This document shows, piece after piece, positions 43,982 through 52,779 of a DNA stretch of 64,000 bases. The DNA lies in the NCBI RefSeq assembly GCF_042695135.1, contig NZ_CP170547.1, forward strand, positions 1,860,001 to 1,924,000, given 5' to 3'. A program made the position numbers and the translations under genes. The notes below the pieces were generated by a model that saw nothing but the letters and a program-made list of their open reading frames with translations, was not told the origin of the DNA and made no database searches. This stretch comes from Epilithonimonas sp042695135. Its GTDB lineage: Bacteria > Bacteroidota > Bacteroidia > Flavobacteriales > Weeksellaceae. Positions within the stretch are counted from its first letter, which is position 1; each line of letters begins with the position of its first letter.

Positions 43982-45796
43982 CTAATCCTTAATTCTCTCC
44001 AGCGTTTGTTTTTCCAGATCAATTTCGAAATGATCCACGGGATCTCCATTTGATAAAAGCGATAATATTCTGAAGACCGATTTTAATTGGATAATAAAAG
44101 AATCCTGAGATTGATTTAATTCAAAAAGCTTTTCCAGTGTCTGGTATTGCTGCAATCTTACTTTCGGAATATCTTTTCCTGCCAGTTCATCCGCAGATTG
44201 AAACTTGTACAGGTCAAAAAGCATATCGTTAAATGTCCACTTTCTAAATTTACTTGATTGAATTCCTTTCTGTTTTAAGTACTTTTTTGCTTCTAAATTA
44301 TTTCTATTTAAAGATAAAAATAACAGATCTTCGCCGTTCAGTTTTGCGGTTTTTTCCATAAAATCCTTTGGCCAGTCATCGGGAATCATTCGAAAGCGAA
44401 CGAGCTCCTTCAAGTGGAAAAGCATAAAATCGTGATAAGATCTTGTCTTCAGAATCTCTTTGTTCCAAAGTGTTTTTCTACCACTTTTCTGTAAAGCTTC
44501 ATATTCTTTTCCGTACAAGGGGAAGAGGTCATCAAAATGTGGAACATTGTTCAAAACTTCTGTCTGCACTTCTAATTTGCCCGAAGATTTAATGGTCAGA
44601 ATTTTATAAGCCGGAAGATAAGCTGCTAATGATGGAACCTGAACATTCACCAGCATTTTATCCCCAAATTTCCTGATTCCTGTGTCGTTAATATGCATAT
44701 GTCCTGCAAAATGAATCTGTAAACCGGCGTCGGCAAAGACTTTTGCAACATCTTCCTGAGGAACGCGTTCCATCTGCCATTTTTTTTCTCCTAATAGATT
44801 TTTAATTTCTTCTGTCGCGTCATCATTAAAATCAATGATTGGATAATGTGTAAATGCGATCAGGGTTTTGTGGTTTTGTCTGGCTGCTTCAGCGATTTTT
44901 TTCACCCATTCGATCAAATGTTGCTTGTTGGTCAAAACATTATTATATCCAATGCTCGCACCTTTGTAATTCGAAGGGTCTTCGGCATTTCCGTTGCTAT
45001 TTTTTGGAATATATGTATTTCCGTCAATTGCGATCATCCAGACATCTTTTACAGGCTCTACCACGTAGCTCAAATCCGGAACGGAAAAGCCTTTAGAAAC
45101 CTCATACATTCTTTTTGAATAATCAGCATATTGCAAAGCTTTCTCATAAGAATAATCCGGAAGCGAAATCTGATGAAAAGGTGTGCTCCAAAACAGATCA
45201 TCTTTTTTAGGATAAAAACCAAAATCTTTCAGCTCATCCAAGATCTCCGAATATCCGGATTCTGCAATGTCTTTTGTAATAATCTTATTGGAAATTTTTC
45301 CGATATTCTCTTTGCTGTAGATGCCAAGTGGATTTCCGTTTTCTCCCAAAAAATCATCTTTCCCTGCGTCCTGACGGAATGGTCCGACGGGATCGTGATT
45401 TCCTGTAGTCAGGTAAAATCTGATTCCAAATTCTTGATGATAATGATCGAGAATTTTGTGCAATCCACGAAGATTGTACGCCTGCCCGTCATCTGAAAAA
45501 TCGCCAGGCATTGCCACAATTTTAATTCCCTTGGCAGCAATCTCATCTAAAGCTTTGAGAAAAGCAAAATAGTTTTCGTTGAAGATCCTTGTAGAATGTA
45601 GCTGAGAATCCATCGTTCTCAAAATGGTAGGTTTGCCGGTTTTTGGATTAATGATCCCTTTAAAATTATTATCAGAAAACTCGCCGTACAAATCCTGAAA
45701 ATGAACATCCGAAAGAAAGGCAATCTGCACAGGTTTTTGCGCAGAGAAAAATATGGTTGCAAAAATTAAAATTGTCAAAATGGTTTTTTTTGTCAT
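43982..45796 (-). CDS. Exported metallophosphoesterase
   Basis: A 604-residue protein with signal peptide ending near FFSAQ (residue 20). The binuclear metal-site motifs of calcineurin-like phosphoesterases are all present: SDVHFQD with Asp30 and His32, PGDFSDDG (Asp99), TGNHDP (132-136), FTHYPI, and FAGHMHIND. The C-terminal ~200 residues form a helical extension of unknown role. It probably hydrolyses phosphomono- or diesters in the periplasm. Convergent placement with the PI-PLC-like gene suggests a shared phospholipid or phosphate-scavenging theme, but no operon links them. Confidence 0.88.
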   Translation of the reverse strand: MTKKTILTILIFATIFFSAQKPVQIAFLSDVHFQDLYGEFSDNNFKGIINPKTGKPTILRTMDSQLHSTRIFNENYFAFLKALDEIAAKGIKIVAMPGDFSDDGQAYNLRGLHKILDHYHQEFGIRFYLTTGNHDPVGPFRQDAGKDDFLGENGNPLGIYSKENIGKISNKIITKDIAESGYSEILDELKDFGFYPKKDDLFWSTPFHQISLPDYSYEKALQYADYSKRMYEVSKGFSVPDLSYVVEPVKDVWMIAIDGNTYIPKNSNGNAEDPSNYKGASIGYNNVLTNKQHLIEWVKKIAEAARQNHKTLIAFTHYPIIDFNDDATEEIKNLLGEKKWQMERVPQEDVAKVFADAGLQIHFAGHMHINDTGIRKFGDKMLVNVQVPSLAAYLPAYKILTIKSSGKLEVQTEVLNNVPHFDDLFPLYGKEYEALQKSGRKTLWNKEILKTRSYHDFMLFHLKELVRFRMIPDDWPKDFMEKTAKLNGEDLLFLSLNRNNLEAKKYLKQKGIQSSKFRKWTFNDMLFDLYKFQSADELAGKDIPKVRLQQYQTLEKLFELNQSQDSFIIQLKSVFRILSLLSNGDPVDHFEIDLEKQTLERIKD

Positions 45797-46093
45797 AACT
45801 CGACTAAAATAAAGCTTTCTTGTACCATTTGTTTTACGTCAACTTTAAATAAATATCAAAGAAAATTATTCTTTCTTTCAATTTTTAAATTGTCTGATTT
45901 AGTGGTTTTCATATATCGAGAAAATTATTAGATCAACAGAAAATTACCTGAATATAAATTTAGTATTTATGTGCTATTTATATCATATATGTATATAAAT
46001 AACGGGCGTAGATTTATCTGCTCCCGTTCATTTTTGGAGAAAAAAATCTCAAAAGACTGAGGATCATAACAGGTGTTTCAGATTTAGTGATGA
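45797..46093. other. Intergenic region with a terminator-like hairpin
   Basis: AT-rich, no gene. AACGGG (46001-46006) pairs with CCCGTT (46023-46028), followed by CATTTTT, a weak terminator on the + strand with no intact gene before it. It marks the start of the decayed accessory region. Confidence 0.5.
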
Positions 46094-46685
46094 GATTTTA
46101 AGGTAAATTCTATATTTACCAAAAGAGAAGAGATCATACAAATAATACAACGCTATAGTGATTATCAGCCTTCTCCAGATGATTTGGAAGGTCAGGTTAT
46201 TAAACCTTTATGAATGTATTTTTAGATGCCTCGAATACCATAAGAATATTTTTGGTGCAAAGGATCAAACTGGTCCAGCAGGATCAATATTTACAAGATG
46301 GGATGGCATGTCTATGGGTGGACAAGAGCAGCAGAATACCGCATTTAATGCTCTTATTGCGGCTGATGGATTATTGACAGTTGGTGCAAGCTCAGCGATG
46401 AGTTGTACAACGGTAGAGACAAGCGGTGCGGGTTCTGGAGTAGGCAAAGCAAATGTTCTTGATGTTAATGAAGTACATTTTATGCAAAGTAGTATAAAAA
46501 ATTCTACAGGTGACTTTACTGTTTTAGGCAATGCAGAAGCATTGAAATATGGAACTTTAAATCCAGAAGTTTTAACAATTAATGTTTGGAAAGATGAAAC
46601 TGGAAAAGTATGGACTCTTGATCACAGAAGATTAGCTGCGTTCAAATTGGAGGGTTCCTACAATTTTATTAACAACTCTTTTTGA
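46094..46685 (+). pseudogene. Fragment of a polymorphic toxin with ParB-like/nuclease C-terminal tip
   Basis: No start codon with a signal or delivery domain is present. A first fragment (TKREEIIQIIQRYSDYQP, then DDLEGQVIKPL and a stop) is out of frame with the main open frame (46158-46685). The latter contains GAKDQTGPAG, a Gly/Ala-rich linker and the tip NPEVLTINVWKDETGKVWT followed by LDHRRLAAFKLEG. That tip resembles ParB-like nuclease toxins at the end of RHS/polymorphic toxins. The large N-terminal carrier is missing, so this is a displaced orphan tip or pseudogene. The family call is by pattern only. Confidence 0.5.
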
Positions 46686-47470
46686 AAAGCCTGTGTTTTT
46701 GTTTTCATAAGCTTTTGGTTTCGAGATCCCAGATTAGGGCAAATAGTCTGGCATCATTCATCGGGTCCGGTGACACAAACATAGTTAACGGCGAATATGC
46801 AAATATCGTTAGCGGGTATTCTAATAGAGCAAATGGTAAAGAGCAGAGCATTAAACGATAGATAACACTTATAACAATCTCTAATTTCCCGGCGGCAAGT
46901 CACAATTATATAGACTGCCGCTTTTTTTAATCCTATTTTATGAATTTAACCACTTCGTAAAGAACAGAAAAAATTGAACGATCAAGAATTTTTTAATGAA
47001 ATAGTTGATGATATTCTGTAGTTGAAGAAAATAAAAAGGAACTTATTTTTTTCAAAAAACTACGAAAACGTTTTCCACATGAGGGAGAAGTTAAATACCA
47101 TCAGAAACCTACTATACAAGAACCAGATTTTATTTTAATACCAATTTCGATTCAAAAGCGGTTGTTTATGAAAAATAAAAAACTATGTATTAAAAGCGGA
47201 AATTCATCATTGAAAATACGCGACCATTGGCAGCATATACAAGTTTAAAAAAAATTGAAAAGAATTGGGTTTCTCTAAAGATGATATTATTCCAGCCTAT
47301 TTTATTTATGCAGCATAATTAAATATTGAACAACTTGAAATAAAATCTGGTGAATTCTTTACTAATTAAATTTCTATTTCATTTTTACAATATAAACACC
47401 TGAAAAATCCGTATATTTGTAATATAATAATATTATTTATTGTTAAATTATCATACTAAATACTACCATT
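46686..47470. other. Decayed coding remnants downstream of the toxin tip
   Basis: No intact gene. Around 46735-46860 a broken frame reads SFIGSGDTNIVNGEYANIVS then GYSNRANGK, resembling head repeats of trimeric adhesins or other surface proteins. From 46940 to 47370, several short frames (KRFPHEGEVKYHQKPTIQEP; GFSKDDIIPAYFIYAA) look like one or two small genes ruined by frameshifts, perhaps an immunity or antitoxin gene. A palindromic AT stretch (TAATATAATAATATTA) near 47425 precedes hipB and may be its operator. Confidence 0.45.
46892..46928 (+). terminator. Intrinsic terminator
   Basis: GCGGC(A)AGTC at 46892-46901 pairs with GACTGCCGC at 46913-46921 (one bulged A), followed by seven T. It ends transcription of the decayed toxin region. 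Confidence 0.8.
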
Positions 47471-47776
47471 ATGTTGTTTATTTCCTTATCAAAATCTCAG
47501 GAAAAACTTGTTGATAATATCCGTAAAAGGCGTTTGCAAATGAATCTAACACAGGAAGGGTTAGCGCAAAGATCGGGTGTTCCTTTACCAACGCTGAGGA
47601 AATTTGAGCAAAAAGGTTTGATTTCTTTGGATTCATTTTTAAAATTGCTTTCAGTGGTTGGTGGATTAGAAGAAATGGTTGATGTTTTAAAACCGAAGGA
47701 ACAGAGTTTTAAATCTATTGATGATGTACTAAAATCAGAGGAAAAACCAATTAAAAAACGAGGAAGCAGAAAATGA
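47471..47776 (+). CDS. hipB: HipB-type antitoxin/transcriptional repressor
   Basis: A 101-residue protein with a Cro/CI-type HTH in residues about 15-70 (IRKRRLQMNLTQEGLAQRSG, then LPTLRKFEQKG) and a basic, Lys-rich C-terminal tail. It overlaps the HipA gene by 4 bp (ATGA), the usual hipBA arrangement. It should neutralise HipA and repress the operon; an AT-rich palindrome just upstream is a plausible operator. The alternative start at residue 23 (MNLTQ) would cut into the HTH, so the ATG at 47471 is kept. Confidence 0.9.
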   Translation: MLFISLSKSQEKLVDNIRKRRLQMNLTQEGLAQRSGVPLPTLRKFEQKGLISLDSFLKLLSVVGGLEEMVDVLKPKEQSFKSIDDVLKSEEKPIKKRGSRK

Positions 47777-49002
47777 AAATAGCCATCAAAGAAATACAGG
47801 TAGGATTGAATTTTGGTTATAGAGTTCAACCAGTAGGACGTTTGGCGATTCGTAATGATATTATCTACTTTCAATACGATGAAGAATTTCTGCAAACCAA
47901 TTTAGAAATTTCACCTATTAAACTTCCTTTACAACGAGGCGTGATAGAGCTTCCAAGAGATCCTTTCGAAGGTTTGGCCGGTGTTTTCAATGATAGCTTG
48001 CCAGACGGGTGGGGAAGATTACTTTTTGACCGTATGATTCGTTCGGAAGGAATTTCTCAATCTGATATTTCACCACTTGACCGTTTAGCTTACGTTGGAT
48101 TGCACGGTATGGGCGCATTGATTTATGAGCCGGATCAGAGTCCAGAGAGTAGTAATGATACTATTGATTTGGACGTGTTGGCTAATCAAACTGAAGATGT
48201 TTTGCAAGGTGATTCGGAAGAAGTGATCGCGGAACTTTTGGCTTTGAATGGATCTTCTGCCGGAGCACGGCCAAAAGCATTGATTGGCGTTGATTCAGAG
48301 AGAAAAAATATATCGTATGGGGCGAATTTGTTAAACGATGGTTACGAGCCTTGGATGGTCAAATTTCCAAACTCATTAGATGGGAAAGATGCGGGCGCAA
48401 TCGAATACGTTTACGCTTTAATGGCTGTAGATGCAGGAATTAAAATGCCTGAAGTACATTTGTTTCCGTCAAAGAAAGGGAGTGGTTATTTTGCTGTAAA
48501 GCGTTTTGATAGAGAAGGAAATAAGCGTCTCCATATGCATACTGTGAGTGGACTTATTCACAGTAATTTTAGGTTTCCATCACTTGATTATGAAGATTTA
48601 TTATCATTGACGGGTGTTTTAACCAAAGATATTCGGGAGGTAGAAAAAATGTTTCGGTTGGCAGTTTTCAATGTTATGGCGCACAATCGAGACGACCATG
48701 CTAAGAATTTTTCGTTTTTGATGAATGAATTTGGTGAATGGAAATTATCACCCGCTTACGACCTTACTTTCTCATCTGGGCCAGGTGGAGAACAAAGCAC
48801 TATGGTAATGGGAGAAGGACGAAATATCACCTTCAAACATTTGACTAAATTAGGAAGTGAAGCCAAACTATCAAAAGAATTTATAGAGAATGTTATTGAG
48901 CAAACAAGTTCCGCACTTAGTAAATGGTCAAGTCTATCAAAAGATTTTGGAGTTAGTAAATCTAACAGAGAATTGATAGGTAGATTAATTAAAACATTTT
49001 AA
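47773..49002 (+). CDS. hipA: HipA-type serine/threonine kinase toxin
   Basis: A 409-residue kinase toxin. The N-terminal subdomain (couple_hipA) contains GLAGVFNDSLPDGWGRLLFD. The P-loop-like SSAGARPKALI is near residue 170, the ATP-binding Lys lies in MVKFP, the catalytic loop HNRDDHAKN has Asp307, and the metal-binding YDLTFS follows. In the HipA family, autophosphorylation and phosphorylation of aminoacyl-tRNA synthetases cause growth arrest. All key residues look intact, unlike the decayed genes around it, so the module is probably kept by addiction. Confidence 0.93.
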   Translation: MKIAIKEIQVGLNFGYRVQPVGRLAIRNDIIYFQYDEEFLQTNLEISPIKLPLQRGVIELPRDPFEGLAGVFNDSLPDGWGRLLFDRMIRSEGISQSDISPLDRLAYVGLHGMGALIYEPDQSPESSNDTIDLDVLANQTEDVLQGDSEEVIAELLALNGSSAGARPKALIGVDSERKNISYGANLLNDGYEPWMVKFPNSLDGKDAGAIEYVYALMAVDAGIKMPEVHLFPSKKGSGYFAVKRFDREGNKRLHMHTVSGLIHSNFRFPSLDYEDLLSLTGVLTKDIREVEKMFRLAVFNVMAHNRDDHAKNFSFLMNEFGEWKLSPAYDLTFSSGPGGEQSTMVMGEGRNITFKHLTKLGSEAKLSKEFIENVIEQTSSALSKWSSLSKDFGVSKSNRELIGRLIKTF

Positions 49003-49058
49003 TATAAAATCTGAGCTATAATTATAAATTATTTTCGTCCTAAAAATAAATGAAAATA

Positions 49059-49296
49059 GAGGTGTACAGGCGAAATGGATCAATTATCACCGATGCAGTC
49101 GGGATTGTTAATTGTTTAATTTACAGTAATTTATAAGTTTGGAGGTGTACAAAAGTAGTACAAATGTATTGTAAAATTTATCGTAAAAAATTGTAAAATA
49201 TTGGTTTACAAGTGTTTAGCTTGACGAGATTCGTGCGGAAAAGTAGAAAAAAAAGATGTTGCAGCATCTTAATGGGTGTACCACTTTTGTACACCT
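49059..49296. repeat. GTGTACA inverted repeats flanking a small spacer
   Basis: AGGTGTACAAAAGTAGTAC (49143-49161) and the reverse complement of GTACCACTTTTGTACACCT (49278-49296) agree at 18 of 19 positions and enclose 116 bp. A third GAGGTGTACA lies at 49059-49068. A small hairpin AAGATG/CATCTT (about 49253-49270) sits inside. The same word forms the palindrome at 17965-17988. The region has no gene. It could be recombinase or regulator sites. Confidence 0.6.
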
Positions 49297-49454
49297 CGAT
49301 CTACATAAATGACCATTAATAAACACTTTTTTCGATACTGTATCGGTAAATCGACTATGTTTTTCTTATTATTTAGACCGCAAAAGTCTGATTATATTGT
49401 ATATCAGATTTTTCATGTTGACTTTTGCTTCAGTAATCAAATTAAATGTAACCA

Positions 49455-49737
49455 ATGGAAAATGAACTCATTTTAGAAAAGCTAAACCTCATTGAAAAAT
49501 ATATCGTTGGTTTAAAAGAAATTCTGAATGTCGAAGTACTTTTGGATTATACTGGATTTGCGAAATCCCACATATATAAAATGGTACATAAATCCCAGAT
49601 ACCATATTCAAAACCTGGCGGAAAAGTTCTGTTTTTCGAAAGGACAAAAAAATGATCTTTGACTATTGCAAAATAGCTTCAAGTCAACTTTTGAAATAGA
49701 GGAGGAGGCTCTACTTCATACTAAAATTAAAAAATAA
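49455..49737 (+). pseudogene. Broken excisionase-type HTH gene
   Basis: The intact start (MENELILEKLNLIEKYI) leads to an HTH (LLDYTGFAKSHIYKMVHKSQ) and wing (YSKPGGKVLFFERTK). Then the frame is lost in a run of seven A near 49645. The continuation in the next frame reads NDL-stop-LLQNSFKSTFEIEEEAL to KIKK, where the stop replaces an expected Trp (TGA for TGG). Homologues of about 90 residues are common beside Bacteroidetes integrases. This copy is defective twice and marks an old mobile element. Confidence 0.65.
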
Positions 49738-50030
49738 CTTATGATTGAACTTTTTGCATATTATAATTGTTTCATTTCATCTTTAAATCGCAATTATTAG
49801 TTATGAAATCGTCTTTTGAAAAATAAATCGCATCTAAATCTTAGAGCTTGTATCCAAAAACTGCATTTTTTCTTTGTTTTTTTATTACCAATCTTTTCCA
49901 TAATCAGATATTTATTTAGCAATGAAAAATAAGTAAGGTGAAAATTCTACTATATTTATGATAGAATATAAAAATCTACATTCATAGATGTTGAGCTACA
50001 AAGTTTTTGATAACAAAAGTAAAAAATATA
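49738..50030. other. Intergenic region without genes
   Basis: AT-rich sequence with no supported frame, between the broken excisionase gene and the end of the mannan SusCD operon. Confidence 0.6.
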
Positions 50031-50060
50031 AATGCCGCTTCTTTTTTAAGAAGCGGCATT
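50031..50060 (-). terminator. Terminator of the mannan SusCD operon
   Basis: A 13-bp perfect stem, AATGCCGCTTCTT with AAGAAGCGGCATT, with a TTTT loop, lies 29 bp past the stop of the binding lipoprotein. On the minus strand it is followed by a T-rich run. Confidence 0.85.
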
Positions 50061-50088
50061 TTGAAATGTGAGAAAAAATAATTTTTAA

Positions 50089-51156
50089 TTAATAGTAATA
50101 GCCAATATCATCCAAATAGATTTCGTTTTCAGAGCCTGCAGCATGATTTAGGGTAAGATTCATAGTCGATGGTGTTGCGGATAATCCAAAACCAGTGGCA
50201 CCTTCAAAAGGGATCTCATAATATTTGTAGACTTCTCCTACTGTGATTGTTGGAGTCGTACCCCAGCCATAGTTTAAAATAAGTTTTATGGCATTAACAG
50301 GAGTGGCAGTTTTTGCTTTTGCATAGAATCTAATGCCCTTTGCATTGGCGGGAATTGTTGGGGAATTATCAATTTGAAATGCAGACCAAGCTTTTGCACT
50401 CCATTTTATGGCTTTATCACCCTGCATAATATTTGATGCATCCGCTCCGTAAGCAATATCATAAACATCTCCTGCCCAGGTAGAATTGGTCACACCACCG
50501 TAAAAAACATCATCGTAAATGGATGTCCCAACCTGAGAATTGTAAGTAACGGTTCCCGAAAGTGTGGTTACAGAAACTTTTTTGCCTTGAGAACCTGCTG
50601 GCAGGGTTGCTGTAATATGAGTAAGATCAGTAGATACAACAGTCGCGGTTGCATCACCCACTTTTACCGTTGGATTTACAAAGTAATTTCCTTTAATTAC
50701 TATATTGCCTCCATCAGCAGTATTCACAGATTGAAAACCATTGAAAACCGGCGCTGGTGGTGCTATCACAAAATCAAATTCTACAGTTCCGGATCCGGTA
50801 ACCAACTTCAGCTTGTTGCTTACATTCGAGTACGGTGTATTTTCATTAATGCTGACAATAATATTGTTATCTGTTACCAAAGTTGGATTGAAATAAGACT
50901 CAAAATCATTGAAATAAATATGCTTGAGCGAAGAAAAACCTTTTCCTCTTATGACATAAGTATTGTTTGCAAATCCAACAGTAGTCGGCGTTAGATTACT
51001 TGGTGCCCCGTTGGCATCTACCGAGGCTGCTACAAATTCTATCGAAGGTGCTGTAGCAATATTACCTTCATCATCATTACTGCAGGCGGACCATAATGTC
51101 ACGATAAGTAGTAGTAAAAATACTTTTTTATACTTGTTTTGAATTAAATTTTTCAT
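50089..51156 (-). CDS. IPT/TIG-domain surface glycan-binding lipoprotein (mannan locus)
   Basis: A 355-residue lipoprotein (lipobox LWSAC, Cys25). It contains two IPT/TIG-type beta domains (about 37-130, with GKGFSSLKHIYFND, and 131-212, with NGFQSVNTADGGNIVIKGN). A C-terminal ~140-residue beta-sandwich like a carbohydrate-binding module follows (IKWSAKAWSAFQIDN to EIYLDDIGYYY). Third gene after SusC and SusD, it occupies the SusE/F position of surface glycan-binding proteins. It probably captures mannan at the cell surface; the ligand is inferred from the locus. It follows SusD by 10 bp. Confidence 0.85.
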   Translation of the reverse strand: MKNLIQNKYKKVFLLLLIVTLWSACSNDDEGNIATAPSIEFVAASVDANGAPSNLTPTTVGFANNTYVIRGKGFSSLKHIYFNDFESYFNPTLVTDNNIIVSINENTPYSNVSNKLKLVTGSGTVEFDFVIAPPAPVFNGFQSVNTADGGNIVIKGNYFVNPTVKVGDATATVVSTDLTHITATLPAGSQGKKVSVTTLSGTVTYNSQVGTSIYDDVFYGGVTNSTWAGDVYDIAYGADASNIMQGDKAIKWSAKAWSAFQIDNSPTIPANAKGIRFYAKAKTATPVNAIKLILNYGWGTTPTITVGEVYKYYEIPFEGATGFGLSATPSTMNLTLNHAAGSENEIYLDDIGYYY

Positions 51157-51166
51157 TGTTTTAAAT

Positions 51167-52768
51167 TTAAAATTGATATGGAACAGGTGGTTCTAATAAT
51201 TTAGGATTCTTGGCAACGTCATTTGCAGGATAAGGCAGGGTAAAATCGCTATTGTCTGGCGTGAAATATTCCGCACTGAACATATTTCCTCTGTTTTGTG
51301 CCGCCATTATTGAAATGGCCTGAGCACGTGGAAGCCTTCCTAGGTCAAACCAAAAATCGCCTTCGAAAGCTAATTCTTTTCTTCTTTCTTTGAACAGATC
51401 ATCAAAAGTAAATGAACTTACAGCGGAGAGCCCTGCTCTGTTTCTAACTGCGTTAAAGGATGTAAGTGCAGCAGCATTGGAAGTAGAACCACTACCCGCC
51501 AGGGTTGCTTCTGCGTGAATTAGTAATAACTCCGCATATCTCATAATGTAGGTGTTATTGTTCATCATTGCCCATGCATCTACCGCACCAGTGGAAGTAC
51601 CGTTTTCTATACCAATGACATATTTTTTGATAGCGGCACCAGATCCCTGACCTCCAATTTGAGTGGCAGCCGGAACTGTAAATCCAACTTTGAACGTATT
51701 ACCATCTTTTACTCTGATGTCAGGATAAGTGTTGCCCGGAAGCATTAGCGTTTCGTTGCGTCTGACATCATTGGCGTCATAAAGTGAAAGGATATCTTGA
51801 GATGGACCGAATACCCCGCCATAAGAAGCGTTGGATGTGGAAAGTGTCCCATTGCTGATTCCGAATTGTGTATTGCAGTTGTTGCCGGAACCATAATTAG
51901 CATCGGTTCTCCATTGCAATGCAAAGATGGATTCTTCGTTATTGTTGTTTGAATATTTGAAAAGATCACCAAATGATTTTGATGTGATGGAGTATGGGGA
52001 TGTTCCTCCCAATAGTTTGAATTCTCCACTGTTAATCACCTCTTCTGCCAGCTCTTTTGCTTTAGTATAATTTTTATCATACAGATAAACTTTAGCAAGC
52101 ATTGCTTTTGCAGAACCTTTGGATACCTTGGCATTACTCGCATAGCTAGCTCCTCTGATTCTGTTGTCCAAAAGTGAAATAGCCTGTGTGTAATCTCTTC
52201 TGATCAGTTCATACACATCTTCTATTCGGTTGGTATTAACCTGCGGACTAGCAGAGGTTGTCAAATTATCGACAATAATAGGAACTGGTCCCCATAATCT
52301 GACTAAATAAAAGTAAGCTGTGGCTCTCATAAAATACGCTTCCCCCAAAACATTATTGATGGTGGTTTGGCTTACGGCCGGTTGTGCTAATGTCCTCAAA
52401 TTATTGATCAAAAAATTAGCTTGCGCTACATTGGCCCAAAGCGACTGCCATCCCGAATTCAGTTCCGGATCAACAGAAGTGATGGAAAAATTTCTCATGG
52501 CATTCACATCAGAAGAGTTGGTGTACATATTACCGGATCCAACTTCTGAAATGGCATAGAAAAATTTATTATTAAACTGGAACCAGGTTTTGTAATACAA
52601 TGCATCTGTAGCGGCTTTTACCTGTTCGTCCGTCTGGTAGTAATTACTAGTATCAATGGAATCTTCAGATGGTCTGTCTGTAAAATCATTGCTGCAGGAA
52701 ACCATCGTACCGAATACCAATGCTGCAGTTGCAATTTTTTTTAGGTTTAAAATATATAAGGTTTTCAT
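51167..52768 (-). CDS. SusD-like mannan-binding lipoprotein
   Basis: A 533-residue surface lipoprotein (lipobox MVSC, Cys25). SusD landmarks: DRPSEDSIDTSNYYQTDEQV, the helix GEAYFMRATAYFYLVRLWGP, SKGSAKAMLAKVYLYDKNY, and the C-terminal MRYAELLLIHAEATLAG followed by ERRKELAFEGDFWFDLGRL. It lies 11 bp downstream of SusC and 10 bp upstream of the IPT lipoprotein, all one operon. It should lid the SusC barrel and bind mannan oligosaccharides. The frame is intact, in contrast to the fructan SusD. Confidence 0.92.
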   Translation of the reverse strand: MKTLYILNLKKIATAALVFGTMVSCSNDFTDRPSEDSIDTSNYYQTDEQVKAATDALYYKTWFQFNNKFFYAISEVGSGNMYTNSSDVNAMRNFSITSVDPELNSGWQSLWANVAQANFLINNLRTLAQPAVSQTTINNVLGEAYFMRATAYFYLVRLWGPVPIIVDNLTTSASPQVNTNRIEDVYELIRRDYTQAISLLDNRIRGASYASNAKVSKGSAKAMLAKVYLYDKNYTKAKELAEEVINSGEFKLLGGTSPYSITSKSFGDLFKYSNNNNEESIFALQWRTDANYGSGNNCNTQFGISNGTLSTSNASYGGVFGPSQDILSLYDANDVRRNETLMLPGNTYPDIRVKDGNTFKVGFTVPAATQIGGQGSGAAIKKYVIGIENGTSTGAVDAWAMMNNNTYIMRYAELLLIHAEATLAGSGSTSNAAALTSFNAVRNRAGLSAVSSFTFDDLFKERRKELAFEGDFWFDLGRLPRAQAISIMAAQNRGNMFSAEYFTPDNSDFTLPYPANDVAKNPKLLEPPVPYQF

Positions 52769-52779
52769 AATTCAAAAAA

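Noticed and set aside
44846..45496. Plus-strand open frames within the metallophosphoesterase region
   Set aside because: They have no domain content and oppose a gene with all phosphoesterase motifs intact.
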